DNA from: Musa acuminata AAA Group
Taxonomy: Eukaryota > Streptophyta > Magnoliopsida > Zingiberales > Musaceae
Reading direction: 5' to 3'
NCBI RefSeq assembly: GCF_036884655.1
Contig: NC_088330.1
Span: 36,562,501-36,626,500 of the forward strand
Length of the DNA: 64,000 nt
Part shown: positions 49,734-61,618 of the stretch, one piece after another
Layout: each line of letters begins with the position of its first letter
How positions within the stretch are numbered: the stretch's first letter is position 1
The notes under the pieces: model-generated
What the model was told of the DNA's origin: nothing
The model's database searches: none
Seen by the model: the letters and a program-made list of their open reading frames with translations, nothing else
Position numbers and translations under genes: made by a program

Positions 49734-52700
49734 CTAGGGTACTTTCATCACCTGAATAGATTGCAACATATCTGACAATGCAATGACTAGATCACCAGAC
49801 TTTATCATTCCTCTGGCCTTGAGCAAAGAAAAGGTGCGGTTAAGATTGCTCTCCATGTCACCAGAGAAACTAAGTCGAAAGGGTATAAGACCCCACTGAA
49901 GATTCAATCGTCTTCTCATAGATGTTGAGGATGTAAATGCAAAGATCGGACAATCAGGGCGGCAGCGTGAAAGCAGTGAGGCCATATGACCTGTCCTTGT
50001 AAAGACAAAGAGTGCATCCACTCCCAAGTTGTTAGCTGCAATTCACAATTAACTGGGTCAGGAAAAATAAACAGCAACTACTAACAAACAAGGGAAGCAA
50101 AACTAAAGCACCAAGCACTCTTGTAAAGGGCAAACTGTTGCACTTCAAATTTGGCTAAGAAAGTCAATAACATCACAATCCTTGCAAATGAGGTGTATTA
50201 ACCAATTAAGGAATATCTTCCAACAAGCATCATGCCCAATAATGACTATTGAACTAAAGGAATGTCGCATGGGTTACCACAGACCAGAGTATATATAAAG
50301 GAATAACTGTCGCTGATCAAATTTCCATATGGTTTATTTCAAAAAAATAAAAAAGGTTAATATGGACTTGGACCAATGGAAAAGGGAAATAAACATGTTC
50401 TTTTTCACACAAGCTTCTTGTTTCAATTGTACTCTTTTCTAATATTTTGTTTTTCTTGATTTTTAATTATGTTCAGCCAATATGTTATTCAGGTTGTTGT
50501 GGCCTTAACTGCCCTAGATTACATCATGGCTAATCCTGAAACCTATCATGATTCTCTGAGCTGCCACGAAGAAACTAGATTCGGTACTTTCAAATATACA
50601 TTTGAAATTTCTGTCATAACCATTAGTGAGGATGAACAGCTGCAAATAGGTATTTAGTAATAGATCGCTTTTCTAAATTGTTTCCCGAAACTAAGTTCAT
50701 TTTGTACTAAGATAGCAATACCAACATGATAAGATCAAATAAGACCTATAAAGCTAAAGAATTGAAGGGAAAAAAGAGGTGGTAAACCAAAAGTGAAATA
50801 GATCATTACAAATTAAGAACTAGAACTAGAAAGATCACTATAATAGCTGAAAGGAGATGTTCAGTATGAGATAGAGATCAAGGAATGATGAACAAAAAAA
50901 TCATTTCATAATTTTAAAAATAGTTAGTTTCCTTCAGGTAGATATTACATCTCAAGTGGATTTATAAGTCTTATAAACGAAGACGTAGACCAAGATGTAT
51001 CCATGTAGATAAGAAAAAGAATGATTTCATTTGTGAACAATTAGGTATAGTGTCGATAAAGGATAAAATGAGAAAGAATTATTTAACATTGTTGTTTGAG
51101 AGATCATTTACAGATGGAAAAGATAAAACAATGATTGTTAATGATTCAAGGAAAGGTAGAGGTAGACCTAAAAAAGACTACTAGAAACTATAAATAAAAT
51201 TTTAAATACTTTTAAGTTAAGAATATAACCTTTCATGAAGCTCAATAACACAAAAGATTCATATAGTTAATACCAAATAGTTGAAAATATTACAGCTTGT
51301 TGTTGCGGTTGTTGTGTGGAACCAAGTGCAAATAATTTTCAAAGCCAAAAAAAGTTAGCATCACTAAATTAATCCAAAATATATGCAAGATTATGTATCT
51401 AAGCACTGAAGTAAAAAGTAATAATTAGCAGCCAGAATTTTGGAAAGGTCAATAAAGCAATAACTGGATATATATTGGGGAAAAGTGAACATGAAAATGC
51501 TTACCCATTTTAGCAGCTGAATTACATATTTCCTCTGAAATTTTGTCAGAGAAAGAAGATGCAATATCTGGAAGCTCCATTGCCTCATAGCGCTTCTCCT
51601 CTCTCCACCACCTTTCAATGCGTAGGCTTACACTTCTAAGTACAACCAATGCCTTCTCTGGATATTGACCCATAGCTGACTCACCTGAGAGCATCAGAGC
51701 ATCAGCCCTCTGCCTAACTGCCTCAGAAACATCAGCAACTTCAGCTCTAGTTGGTGTAGGATACTCAATCATAGACTCCAGAAGCTGAGAAGCCACAATT
51801 ACAGGCTTGTTTAGCTGCCTGCACAACTTGACAATTTTTAGCTGAGCTGAAGGCACTTCTTCCAGTGGAATTTGAGCACCCATGTCTCCTCTGGCTACCA
51901 TTGCTCCATCTGATGCACGAATGATGCCTTCCAGATTTTTCAAGGAATCAACACTCTCAATCTTCGCAATCACCATAATTTCCCTGGAACACGTAGCATT
52001 AGCTATGACATAAGAATGTAACCAAGAGTGAATCTATAATCAAGTAGAAAAAGGGCGGGCCTTGGTACAATGGTAAGGTTGCTCCTTTGCAACCTGGGAA
52101 ATCAGGGAAGTCATGGAAACAACCTCTTTAAACATTTAAAGGTAAGGCTGCATACATTGACTCTCCTCAGACCCGCATTGGCAGGAGCTTTGTGTACTGG
52201 GTACGCCATTTTTTTTTTATACATGTAAAATTTATTCAGAAAATGACTAGACTGCAAATTTTTTTTCATCTTTTAAAAAAAAGAAGCAACATACAACTGA
52301 ACTATAGAATGTGCCAGGTTTGCTTCAGTTAAAACTGGTCTCATGCCAAGAGAGATGTTCACAAGGAGATTTTAGAAGGAAATGATAAATCTATTTTTTT
52401 AAATAAGTAAACAATATGGTTGTTGATTGTTTTCTCATAATCATTATTGTCACCTCACTATTGATGGAAAGAGGTGGGAGACAAAGTTACAAGACAGTAG
52501 CAAGGCTTGGTCGCCACTCCTATTTGGAATTTGAGGGTGCACATACGAAAAGAAAACTAAAAAAATGTAACTTAAGTACTAAAAATTGTTACATTCAGTT
52601 ATATCTAGTTTATATTCCTGGAAGTTGATGACAACTTAAATCAAAGTCAAGAACCCTACATAAAATCATCAACATCCAAAACATTCATAACACTTATGGT

Positions 52701-55700
52701 ACACTATAGTTGACTTTACTAGAAAAACCAGTGATTCAAAAATTAATAATATTCTAAAATTGTCTAACAAAATATCATCAGAAGATGATGAGTTAGGAGC
52801 CCTAGTTATTCATTAGATGAGATCATCAACAAGCAGTGAAACCGACACTTTCATATTTTTCTTTTTGCAAAGAGTAAGTGTCGAAGGCGATGTTTGAACC
52901 CAGGACCTTATGATAAACTTTCAAAATCTTTACTAGTTACGCTAGCTAGCACCTTCGCCTGCGATCACGACAAAGAAGAGAAGAGAAGAGAAGGAGAGCT
53001 GTCAAAGGCAAGCGATGACACAAAAAAATCCACCAACACTTCAGTATTGTTAGAATATTTTTATCAGTGATGCTAAAGAAAAGAAGCTTATGGACCATGA
53101 AGTGGTAGGACTTGCCCATGATTTTTAACTGATCAACTTCAAAATTTGAAGACCTTAAATAGGATTTGGTTTGAGTTTAATACTAGTTTTGGTTTATCAT
53201 AATAATAGTTTGATTGTGTTCAACCATTTCATATGGTCTGAGAATCTTGGATTTAAAGTTAGTCCTTAGCCCATTTCCAGAACCGACAGTTTCGGTTCAG
53301 TCAAATTTGGAGCAGGAACTGAACCGGTTCCAGTTTTGGTTTCGAAACCGATTTCGAATTGGAACCGCCTATTTTAATATTTTTATTTTTTTCGAATTTC
53401 CAATATACCCCTCTAATTTATTGAACTATTAAGAGGGTAAATTCATTTATAGGGGCAAATATAGTTTCCACAACAATGTCAATATCATTTTGCAAGAGTC
53501 AAATATAGTAGATTCAAAATAATGGATTTTATCACAATTTAAAAAGTTTAGTACAATTGTGCATATGAGCAAACAAACATGCGGAACCTGATCAAGCATG
53601 GTGTTTAAAGAATATTACTCCAATTAGCCCAAAAGTTATTAAGTATCAGATCATCTTGATAAGATAAAATGCATCTGTATATATATATTGTATCATCAGC
53701 TACACAAGTTAACTGGAAATTTCCACAGTCTGTAAAATGAAAAATATTAACCAATTTACAAAAAGGAAAAAAGAAAAGGATATTATATTACTTATCACGG
53801 CATCGTGCAGCTATATAGCTTTTGAGGTGACTAATGACTTCTGCAGACTTGACAAAGGAAACTGCTATAAAATCTACACCCTCGGAGATCCCAAAATCAA
53901 TATCAAGCCAATCCTGCATATATCAAAATCATGGGCGCATTAAGTGCAGTTTAATGATAGGATTTGACAAAGCAAATTGTTCTTTCATTCCTCCGGATCA
54001 GTTGGATTATTCAGTAAACGTACACATAGCTATTCACATTCAATTAGAGTTCAATACAAATAAAAGTTCTAGCTACCCATTACCATAGATATTCCTATTT
54101 CAACATTCTAGTTGCAAGCAAGAGACTATAGACCAGCAAATCTCATCAGATATATTTTTGTGCCTAAATTAAATCGCATAATGTTCCTTGATTTAATAAA
54201 TATAACTTATTATTGTATCAAAAGCAAAACTAGAAGACAACAAATACCAAGAGAACATTTATTATTAATCATTGTATATTGATATATTGGAATGAGACTA
54301 GATGTTGCAATTAACATAGTATAGATCAGATACAAAACAGCATTGGGAAATAGCAATCCATCAAGGAGCATAAGGAAACTATTACTAAATTGAGATAATC
54401 TAATAATGTGCAAATTCTGCATAACAGCTGATGACATAATCATTCGAGCCCATGGCAGAGACTGGGAAATTTTCCAGAAAAAGCCTCATACAGTGAAAAG
54501 AAAGATTAATAAGACATTTGTCATTACAAAAAGCCCACAAAAAAAAGACATTGACTGATATAATTGACAAGAAATAGAAAAGATTTCATGCGTGCTTCCC
54601 TAGTCCCAGAAAAGGATTCGGTATCTTTATACAAGGTTGATACCGCACATGCCTTCTAGTAATTGAGATTGTTATTCTAATTTGTACACATTACATCAAG
54701 AAGTCAAGTTTGAGTAATGACATTAACATTAAAATGAAGGAAGATAAAATTTGCAATCTGCAGCATTTGTAAAGCAAGTGATTTCAGTCAAAGTACAATT
54801 CAAAATTTAATAATAATATAAGAGAATCCTGATTATAAAGTGCATGATGGATCTACATATACTTGGATTTTGGAAGTTTTTAAAGGGTACCACATTAATT
54901 TAGTGCTTAAGGATGCACCAACCTTAGAAGAAATTGTAGGGAGCATGGCGTTCCGTTCTCGAATGAGCCTATCATTTCGCCAAAAAGTAAGATTAGCACG
55001 TGGCAACAGCAGCCCAGGATCATTGCAACGACACTTTACATCTGGCCCTATCTTCTCAATCACCTCAAATCTGACCATTCCTCCATCCACAAGAAGTTCA
55101 TCACCAACTCTAACATCTACATTAGGTGAAAGAAGTCTTTAGAGAACAAATGATAACTAAAACAGTTCTTTTGCCTGACAAGAAATTTAGAGATTCCTTC
55201 AGAAAAAAAGATATATAATGACGAGCTTTCAATCCTCAACCTTCAGCAAAGCCATCATAGTTCACACTGATGGTCCGTTCTGGAAGAGGTGAGTTGAAAG
55301 ATCTCACACTAAATGTCCAAATTTCACCATCCTGGATAAGATAGTGTTAGTGAGGGTACGCTTGACATGCAAGAAAGTTCAGATTGATTGCTTCATGTAT
55401 CGTACAAACAGTAATCGCTCACATATTTATCAAACCTTCAAAGAGAAACAGAGGAAGAGGCGGAGTGAGGGGGAGTGTTGGTGCTCAACTATTGTGTCAT
55501 TCTTCTTAAATTCATCATGCCCACAATTATCTGGAACTCTACAACTTTTAAATCATGAACTTTGCTAATTCCAAACATGCTAATCTGACTATGCAATAAT
55601 GACAGAAAGAACAAAAAAGGAAAGAGAAAATATGAAAAAAGAATGACAATAGATATAAGCAACACAAGTTCTTAGTTGAATGAATAATATGAAAAAAAAC

Positions 55701-57689
55701 TTGTGATTGACTTAACACAAACTTCTTTTAAGATTCAAGAACTTTTGCCTCATTACATAAGATAAGGAAAGGGTCAAAGTCAAAATATACAAAATGGTAC
55801 TGGAAGAGTATATCATTTTTTGTATATTAAGGATTAACATTGAAATTTTATCCAATAGAGAATCACTGGTTTTAACTTTCTTATATCTATCCAAGGTCTA
55901 CAAGAACCGCCCATCAAAAACCAATGCTGGAGCCCCTTCATCTTTCAGTGAACTAGCCAGACTAGGCCACAGACTCTGATAAAATCTACCAGAATTGGAC
56001 ATCATAACTGATCAAACTAATTCAATATGATTTTAACCATTTTTTATTGGTTCCTGCTGCTCATGATGATTTCCAACAAAACCTAGTTGATTCTTGGTGG
56101 ACATTCACACAATAAAATCCAATTTGAACAATTGAAACTAATCCCATCCTTCACATAGCATTAAATCCTAATATTGCAAACTTTTTTGCTGTTTACAAGC
56201 CATCAAGAGTGAAAAAAGTTCATTTACCTTCAGCGTTAATCACTAAGGAAAATTTAGCAACAACATTTCACAATTTGGCAAGGTTGCCTATATCATTTAC
56301 CATCAAAACATCCAGTTTGCAGTCACTCAAAGAGTATCTATTGGAGAACACATGCAATTACCTATATTTTGTGTATATTTTGCAGTACATATGCACAAAA
56401 ACCTGATCTTAAAGTACCCAAGAATGGTACAACATTAGTTTCAGAGTTACACTATTTTCTTGTAAGTAGGAAAACTACAATGTAATATAAATTGCATTCA
56501 AGGTTCTACAATGCACAACTAGTGCCGATGCTTGACTTAAGTTGGGGTATACAGAATATGATAATAAATTTGACCGTGTAGCCAAATTGCATTAATTACT
56601 TCCTCTCTACAATACTTCATCTAGTTATTTTTTGTCTTTTTAATATGAATTAAACACAAGTAAAATGCTTATTTGGAATTCATTATTAATAAATTCATAC
56701 AAACATGAAGCTGGAGGAAGGTTCTCTACCAATAGGAAAGTTAAAAATTAGAAGAAAAAGAAAGAGAAAGTAAGTTATCCTATTCAGGTAAAATCAAGTG
56801 ACTACATTATATTGTTTATTGCAATATTCATATAAAAGTTACACGCTAACATAAAATAAGCAAGAACTAAGAGAAGCAACGATCACTGTTGGAATATAAA
56901 ATAAGCAAGAACTTAAACATAACACATTCACTCATGCTGTAGCAGAACTGCCGAGGAAACAGACGGGGAAAAGAATACGAGTTAGGTTTGCATCAACAGA
57001 GTTCTTCACTGTCAACTTGCAAAGATGCATTTCAACTCTTTAGTTCCCAAAGCCTGCGATGCCCATAACTTAATTTCGTTCCATGCCTTGTCTAAACTCC
57101 AAAACGGGAAAAGGAAATAATCCAAATCCTATAAAAGGAAGCGGCCTCAATGTAGCTGACCCAAGAACCTCACCTCAGCCTTGGCGGAGGCGGCGCCGCC
57201 GAGGTCGCCCATGTGAATCTCGCTGCCCTGGGTGTCCATCATCACGGCCACCGCGAACCCCTTCTCCTCATTAAGCCGCCGGACCTGGCGGATGACCCCG
57301 CGGTGCCAGTCGTGGGTGCCGTGGCACATGTTGACCCGCGCCACGTTCATCCCGCTAACGGCGAGGGCCTCCAGCTGCTCCGCGGCGCAGGTGGCGGGGC
57401 CGATCGTGCACACCAGCTTCGTCCGTCTGGTGCTCCGGAACCCGTTCTCCTTGAGCTCCGCTTCGGTGACGGAGTCCACGTCGATGGAGGTGGTGGCCGG
57501 CCCGCCGGCATCGCCGTCGAAAGGGAGGAGGTCGAGATCCGGGTGAGGAGACGAGGCGGCGGCGCGGAGGGCGTAGCGGCGGGGACAGGGGAGGCAGGGA
57601 AGGGGGCGGGGTGGGAAGGGGAGAGAAGACAATTTGGGGAGACAGGGGGAGGGCGTGGGAGGAGAGAGGAGGCGGAGAGCTTGAGCCAT
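49734..57689 (-). CDS. PKP1: Plastidial pyruvate kinase, alpha subunit / isozyme A (PKp1-type)
   Basis: Six exons, 57174-57689, 55241-55331, 54923-55116, 53792-53913, 51505-51983 and 49734-50035, total 1704 nt (567 aa), all phases matching. Residues 1 to about 45 are Ser/Pro/Leu/Arg-rich without acids (transit peptide). Conserved parts are [11 protein letters not shown] (90-100), [11 protein letters not shown] (114-124), [10 protein letters not shown] with catalytic Lys289, IAKIES (313-318) and [17 protein letters not shown] (from 336), so Glu317 and Asp341 are the expected metal ligands. [20 protein letters not shown] and [18 protein letters not shown] follow. The end [13 protein letters not shown] and the ELKENGF...RRTKLVC start place it with PKp1/isozyme A rather than the beta subunits. 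It makes pyruvate and ATP from phosphoenolpyruvate in plastids and, with beta subunits, feeds fatty acid synthesis. Introns 4 and 5 carry two SINEs and a LINE end. A G-box palindrome lies about 430 bp upstream. Confidence 0.96.
51008..51320 (+). mobile_element. RTE-type LINE 3' end, relic in intron 5 of pyruvate kinase
   Basis: The plus strand reads [20 protein letters not shown] then MRKN, and after a diverged stretch [11 protein letters not shown] before a stop at 51182. Past stops it continues as [11 protein letters not shown]. This is the order of the plant RTE-like LINE C-terminus (a DKMREN-like block, a GRGRPKKT-like block, a KWRxxIHVADP-like block). A degenerate (TTG)n tail at about 51294-51318 is the typical 3' end. 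It is 5'-truncated and inserted antisense to the host gene. Confidence 0.8.
52053..52218 (+). mobile_element. Au-type SINE in intron 4 of pyruvate kinase
   Basis: The sequence follows the Au SINE closely: GGGCCTTGGTACAATGGTAA (box A), GGTTGCTCCTTTGCAACCTG, a degraded box B near 52105-52118, GGAAACAACCTCTT, GGTAAGGCTGCATACATTGA, CTCAGACCC, GGCAGGAGCTTTGTGTACTG and GGTACGCCATT with a terminal T run. It is antisense to the host gene. The target duplication is not clear. Confidence 0.85.
52855..52960 (-). mobile_element. tRNA-like SINE, second copy (relative of 20798-20908)
   Basis: On the minus strand it reads CTAGCGTAACTAGTAAAGAT (box A), then GGTCCTGGGTTCAAACATCG (box B), CTTCGACACTTACTC and an A-rich tail (TTTTTCTTTTT on the plus strand). 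It aligns over its length with the copy in the bHLH intron. Confidence 0.65.
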
Positions 57690-58177
57690 CTCTTCTGTCG
57701 CTTCTTCTTCTTCTTCCGTTGGGTTTTACCACAACCTGTCCCAAGGGAGGAGGACATCGACGGTGTTCGCCAGGGGTAGATGTAGATCAGCTGTCCAAGG
57801 TCATCAGGGGTTCGGGGGAGTTTGCGCTAGCTAACATGGCAGAAAAGCGGGTCCCACGAGAAACGGCGGAAGCCGTGCTCACTCGAATGAAGTATAGTCG
57901 CTGTCTTGGATCGAATCCCCAAATCTTCATCGTCTCTGTGGCAATCCGCCAGATATTTGGGCTATCGTGTGGGCCCCATGCCAAGCTCGACCGAATCACC
58001 CCTGAAGACCTCCGAGGGCAAACCGTGGTTACATCACTGAGGCGTGGGATCCATACACGTGTGCGTCTGGAGGGGCTGACGTCATACCGAGGGTCGTACA
58101 GGGGGAGCAGCGCGGCCCACGTGTTCTCCACGTGGGCCCCGAACACTCAAAGGTCGAAACTAAATGCCTTTATATAA
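57690..58177 (-). promoter_or_regulatory. Pyruvate kinase promoter/leader with G-box palindrome
   Basis: Upstream of the pyruvate kinase ATG lie three CACGTG G-boxes (58056-58061, 58118-58123, 58129-58134) and a perfect TGACGTCA (58077-58084). The last two G-boxes are the inner ends of a perfect 10-bp inverted repeat: GGCCCACGTG at 58114-58123 and CACGTGGGCC at 58129-58138, with a 5-nt spacer. A TATA-like TTATATAAAGG on the minus strand lies at 58167-58177. The motifs are targets of bZIP (ABF/HY5-like) and bHLH factors. Occupancy and the transcription start are inferred. Confidence 0.6.
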
Positions 58178-58179
58178 TT

Positions 58180-59225
58180 TGGACGAATTGTCTCTTCTTT
58201 GTTTATATTTTTTCCTTTTTTTTAAGGGATCGACGTTTCATTTTTATTTTGTTCTCGATCACTTTTCTTGTATATTTGATAGAAACAGATCAAAAAGATT
58301 GCCATCAATCCAATTACTCTATTATTGAATAAAGTGATTGTACCTTTGATATCTCCACCCACAAAAAAAAACCTGAGAAACAAATACTCAATATAATACA
58401 TATTAACATATATGTATTATGTTTATTTTGTTAATTATATATATATATATATATATATGTAATAACTTTACTCATCACATATAACTCCTAAATGATAACA
58501 TGTATGGTTAATATGATTGGAGTACATAACTCTATTATTAACTCATGTGGGCCGTGAAACTGTGGGGGCCACGCCAAGAGTTAAATAAAATAAACTCATT
58601 TAAATCTATCATATTTTCAAGTAATGATAATTTTTCTATATATTAATTGTTTGTAACTACATATGTATGCTATCAAATATTTATGTATTGTAATTTATGC
58701 TGTATATGTTAAGTAAAGGTAAACATGAGGCTAATTACATATGGGCCCATGTAATATCATCTTTAGCATCTTAACTCATTGGCTTTAAAAGATTACATTG
58801 ACATGTAAAATATTTAATTTTATTTTCTTTACGTCATCATCGTTATCGGAAAAAAAAATATCATCGTTATCGAAAAAAAAATATGACAGTATTTTCATAT
58901 GTAAAAATAACATAAAAAGATAAATAAAAAAATAATGTTCCTAATAAAAAGGTCAAAATTGATAGATGCTTTAATAAAAGATTAAGGAGGAAGGTCTTCC
59001 CTTCGACTCGACTATGACTAACCCTAGCTTTCGTGATCAAACCAAACTCCCTCCACCTTAAGGAGGAGGATGATGACTATTCTGGCGACACTCCAACAAT
59101 CATGCATGGTCATCACTAATGGTAAAGTTTCGATCCTTAATCTCACTCTTTTTTATCGTGTCTACAACATTCACATGACCCTCGATCTCGAGGAGCGCTT
59201 CCCATGGTATTACTTCAAGAATCAC
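58180..59225. other. AT-rich intergenic DNA, no gene seen
   Basis: Includes an (AT)n microsatellite at about 58435-58459 and a doubled TCATCGTTATCG(A)n motif near 58846-58880. ORFs are short and unconvincing. Confidence 0.55.
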
Positions 59226-60225
59226 AAATTACAACTCATCTTTGACTTCTAAATCTCCTTCTTAACTCTTTATCTAGAGTCACACCATATCTTCTTCACA
59301 TAGATAGTCAATTTCTTCATCTTTTAAAACATTGATCTCCATAATATTACAAACACTACCCATCTAAGTTCTTCAATAGATTCTTAGGTGTCTTGATCTA
59401 CATATCTAACATAATCATAGGTCTTTTCCTTAGCGATGCTATCAAAAAATTTAATTTGAATACGATTGTGAGAATTTATATTGACTTAAAAGAGGTTTGA
59501 GACATTTGCATATGACTATTTAGAACTTTTGACAAGAGAGGTGCAAAGTATAATTCAAATATGACTCCAAAGCGATAACTAAAAATTATTTTTTTATCTT
59601 TTTTTTTTTTTATGTCTTTACCTATGACAACATGTGTCATATCTTGTATCAGTAAAGTCAACGACTTAAGAAAAAAATGAGATTAAATATTTTAAACTAT
59701 ATGAATCTAATATAATTTTTCTAAGTCTAGGGATTGAAATACTAAAGATAACTAAATATAGGGGAAAATATAGAATCTGCAACTCACTTTTGACTTCCAA
59801 GTCTTCTTGATTCTTTATCTCAAGTGGCACCATATCTTTTTCAAGACATTGATCTCTACAATTTTACAAACACTAGCCATCTAAGTCATTCAATGGATGT
59901 TTAGGTGTCTTGATCTATATATCTAACACAATCATGGGTCTTTTCCTGTGAAAATTTATATTGACTTATGGGGTTTGAGACATTTGCATATGATTATTTG
60001 GATCTTTCGACAGAAGTAGAGTTGACTCAAAAGTGGTAAGTAAAAATTATTTTTTTATCAATTTTTTTTTTTGTGTATTTTTATCTATGCCAACATATGT
60101 GCCGTATCTTTTATCAGTATAATCAACAGCTTAAAGAAAAAAAATTGAGATTAAATGTTCCAAACTACATGGATGTCAATGGATTGAATTAATGACTAAT
60201 TATAGGGAAAAATATATAATTAACC
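59226..60225. repeat. Tandem duplication of a ~500-bp AT-rich unit
   Basis: Unit 1 (about 59226-59773) and unit 2 (about 59776-60225) share, in order, ACTCATCTTTGACTTC / ACTCACTTTTGACTTC; ACATTGATCTC; TTACAAACACTA; TTAGGTGTCTTGATCTA; TTTGAGACATTTGCATATGA; TAAAAATTATTTTTTTATC with a T run; and TTGAGATTAAAT-like blocks. There are many substitutions and a few deletions in unit 2. It has no coding capacity and is of unknown origin. Confidence 0.82.
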
Positions 60226-61380
60226 CATAAATATATAGTTTGTGATTTTTCATTTAGATTATATTTGAAAATATATTCATAGTGTTTTTAGTGCGTAGAG
60301 AATCTGAATGAACATATAGGTGTGAAATATTTTAAATATTTGATAAATAATAAATCAATATTATATTTTAAATATGTATTGATATGAGTGTTATATGATA
60401 AAATTATATTTTAAAAGTTTACCAAATATTATATAATAAATATTTACTGAAAAAAATAAAATAAATAGATGAATGGTTACCATCTTTAAAAAGTCATAGA
60501 ATCTAGATATATAATAAATTAAAAAAATGCAATCATATAAATATATAATATTTTAAAAAAAATCATTTTATCGAAGACATAAATCATATTGATTTTTCAC
60601 TAAATCATATTTATAATTTTATGATTTTAGATAATATTATAAATTATTTTAAAAATTATATTAACATTCTATTAAAATACGGAAATACTAATGCTATCCT
60701 AAGATATCATCATAATTTAAGCATTTCTAATACAACATCTATTTTTGAAAAAAAAAATATTTGAAAAAAACTATCAAATACCAAATTACATTTGAAATAT
60801 GTATTGAACCCTCAATATATATTTTAAAATATATATTTTTAAATATATTTAATGCTCTAATATAAGATAATACGTATCATGATATCTTAGTAATATCGAG
60901 CTTGCGACTAACATTTTGGTGCATTTACAACCTCATCAATTTAATTTAATTTAATTTTAGATGAAGATAATTAGCCATTTCATAGTTCATATTTTCTCTA
61001 TTAGTTAGTTCTACCGTTTCTCACGGTTAGATAGAGTAGGGGGCCGTCCTCTTGCATCTATCGGGAGACTTCATAAAGCATACATCATAATTCTCTTTCA
61101 TGACATCTATCCTCCACTCCATTTAACTGAAAGATTGCCTATGTTTGATGAAGTAACCAAATAGAGATATTTTGATGTTTATTCATCAAAATTTAATTTT
61201 TAAATACATATCATTACAAAATATAAACACCTACATACATGTATTTCATTATCGTTCATCTCATTTAAGTAATCATTTAAATGCAACTCGAAACTGTAAA
61301 TGAATTATTATGATTATCACAATATTTATTTTTTTGGAAAATTTAAATAAATGTTACATATTTCCATAATTTAAATTTAA
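60226..61380. other. AT-rich spacer left of RPL4, no gene seen
   Basis: Extremely AT-rich with all frames closed. Nothing recognisable. Confidence 0.55.
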
Positions 61381-61394
61381 ATAGCTTTTTAAGT

Positions 61395-61568
61395 ATGGGC
61401 TTGGCTCGATCTATGGGCCTTCACTCAAGTCTCCGCTTGCGTTCTCATCTCATCGTATCACTCACCGATCAAAACCCAACGGACGGTCATGATTACTCGA
61501 ACCCTAATACACCGCTCACGCCTTATATAATGCCAACCCGCCCCGCCGCTGGTCACCTTGAACCCTAA
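61395..61568 (+). promoter_or_regulatory. RPL4 promoter: site II, telo-box and TATA motifs
   Basis: Two site-II-like TGGGCY motifs (TGGGCT and TGGGCC, about 61396-61418), two telo-box AACCCTAA motifs (61500-61507 and 61561-61568) and a TATA box TATATAA at 61524-61530 precede the RPL4 ATG at 61619. Site II plus telo-box is the established signature of plant ribosomal-protein promoters (TCP and Pur-alpha-type factors). The start site would be near 61555-61560, next to the second telo-box. Confidence 0.75.
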
Positions 61569-61618
61569 GTCGGGCATTCTCCAGCGCCGCATACCGCCGC
61601 CACCGCTCTCCTCCTCCC

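Noticed and set aside
52053..52120. tRNA-like start of the Au SINE considered as a tRNA gene
   Set aside because: No cloverleaf or acceptor stem and a degraded box B; the downstream part matches the SINE body.
57213..57779. 188-codon plus-strand ORF opposite pyruvate kinase exon 1
   Set aside because: Shadow of the GC-rich minus-strand coding exon, which has clear pyruvate kinase motifs.
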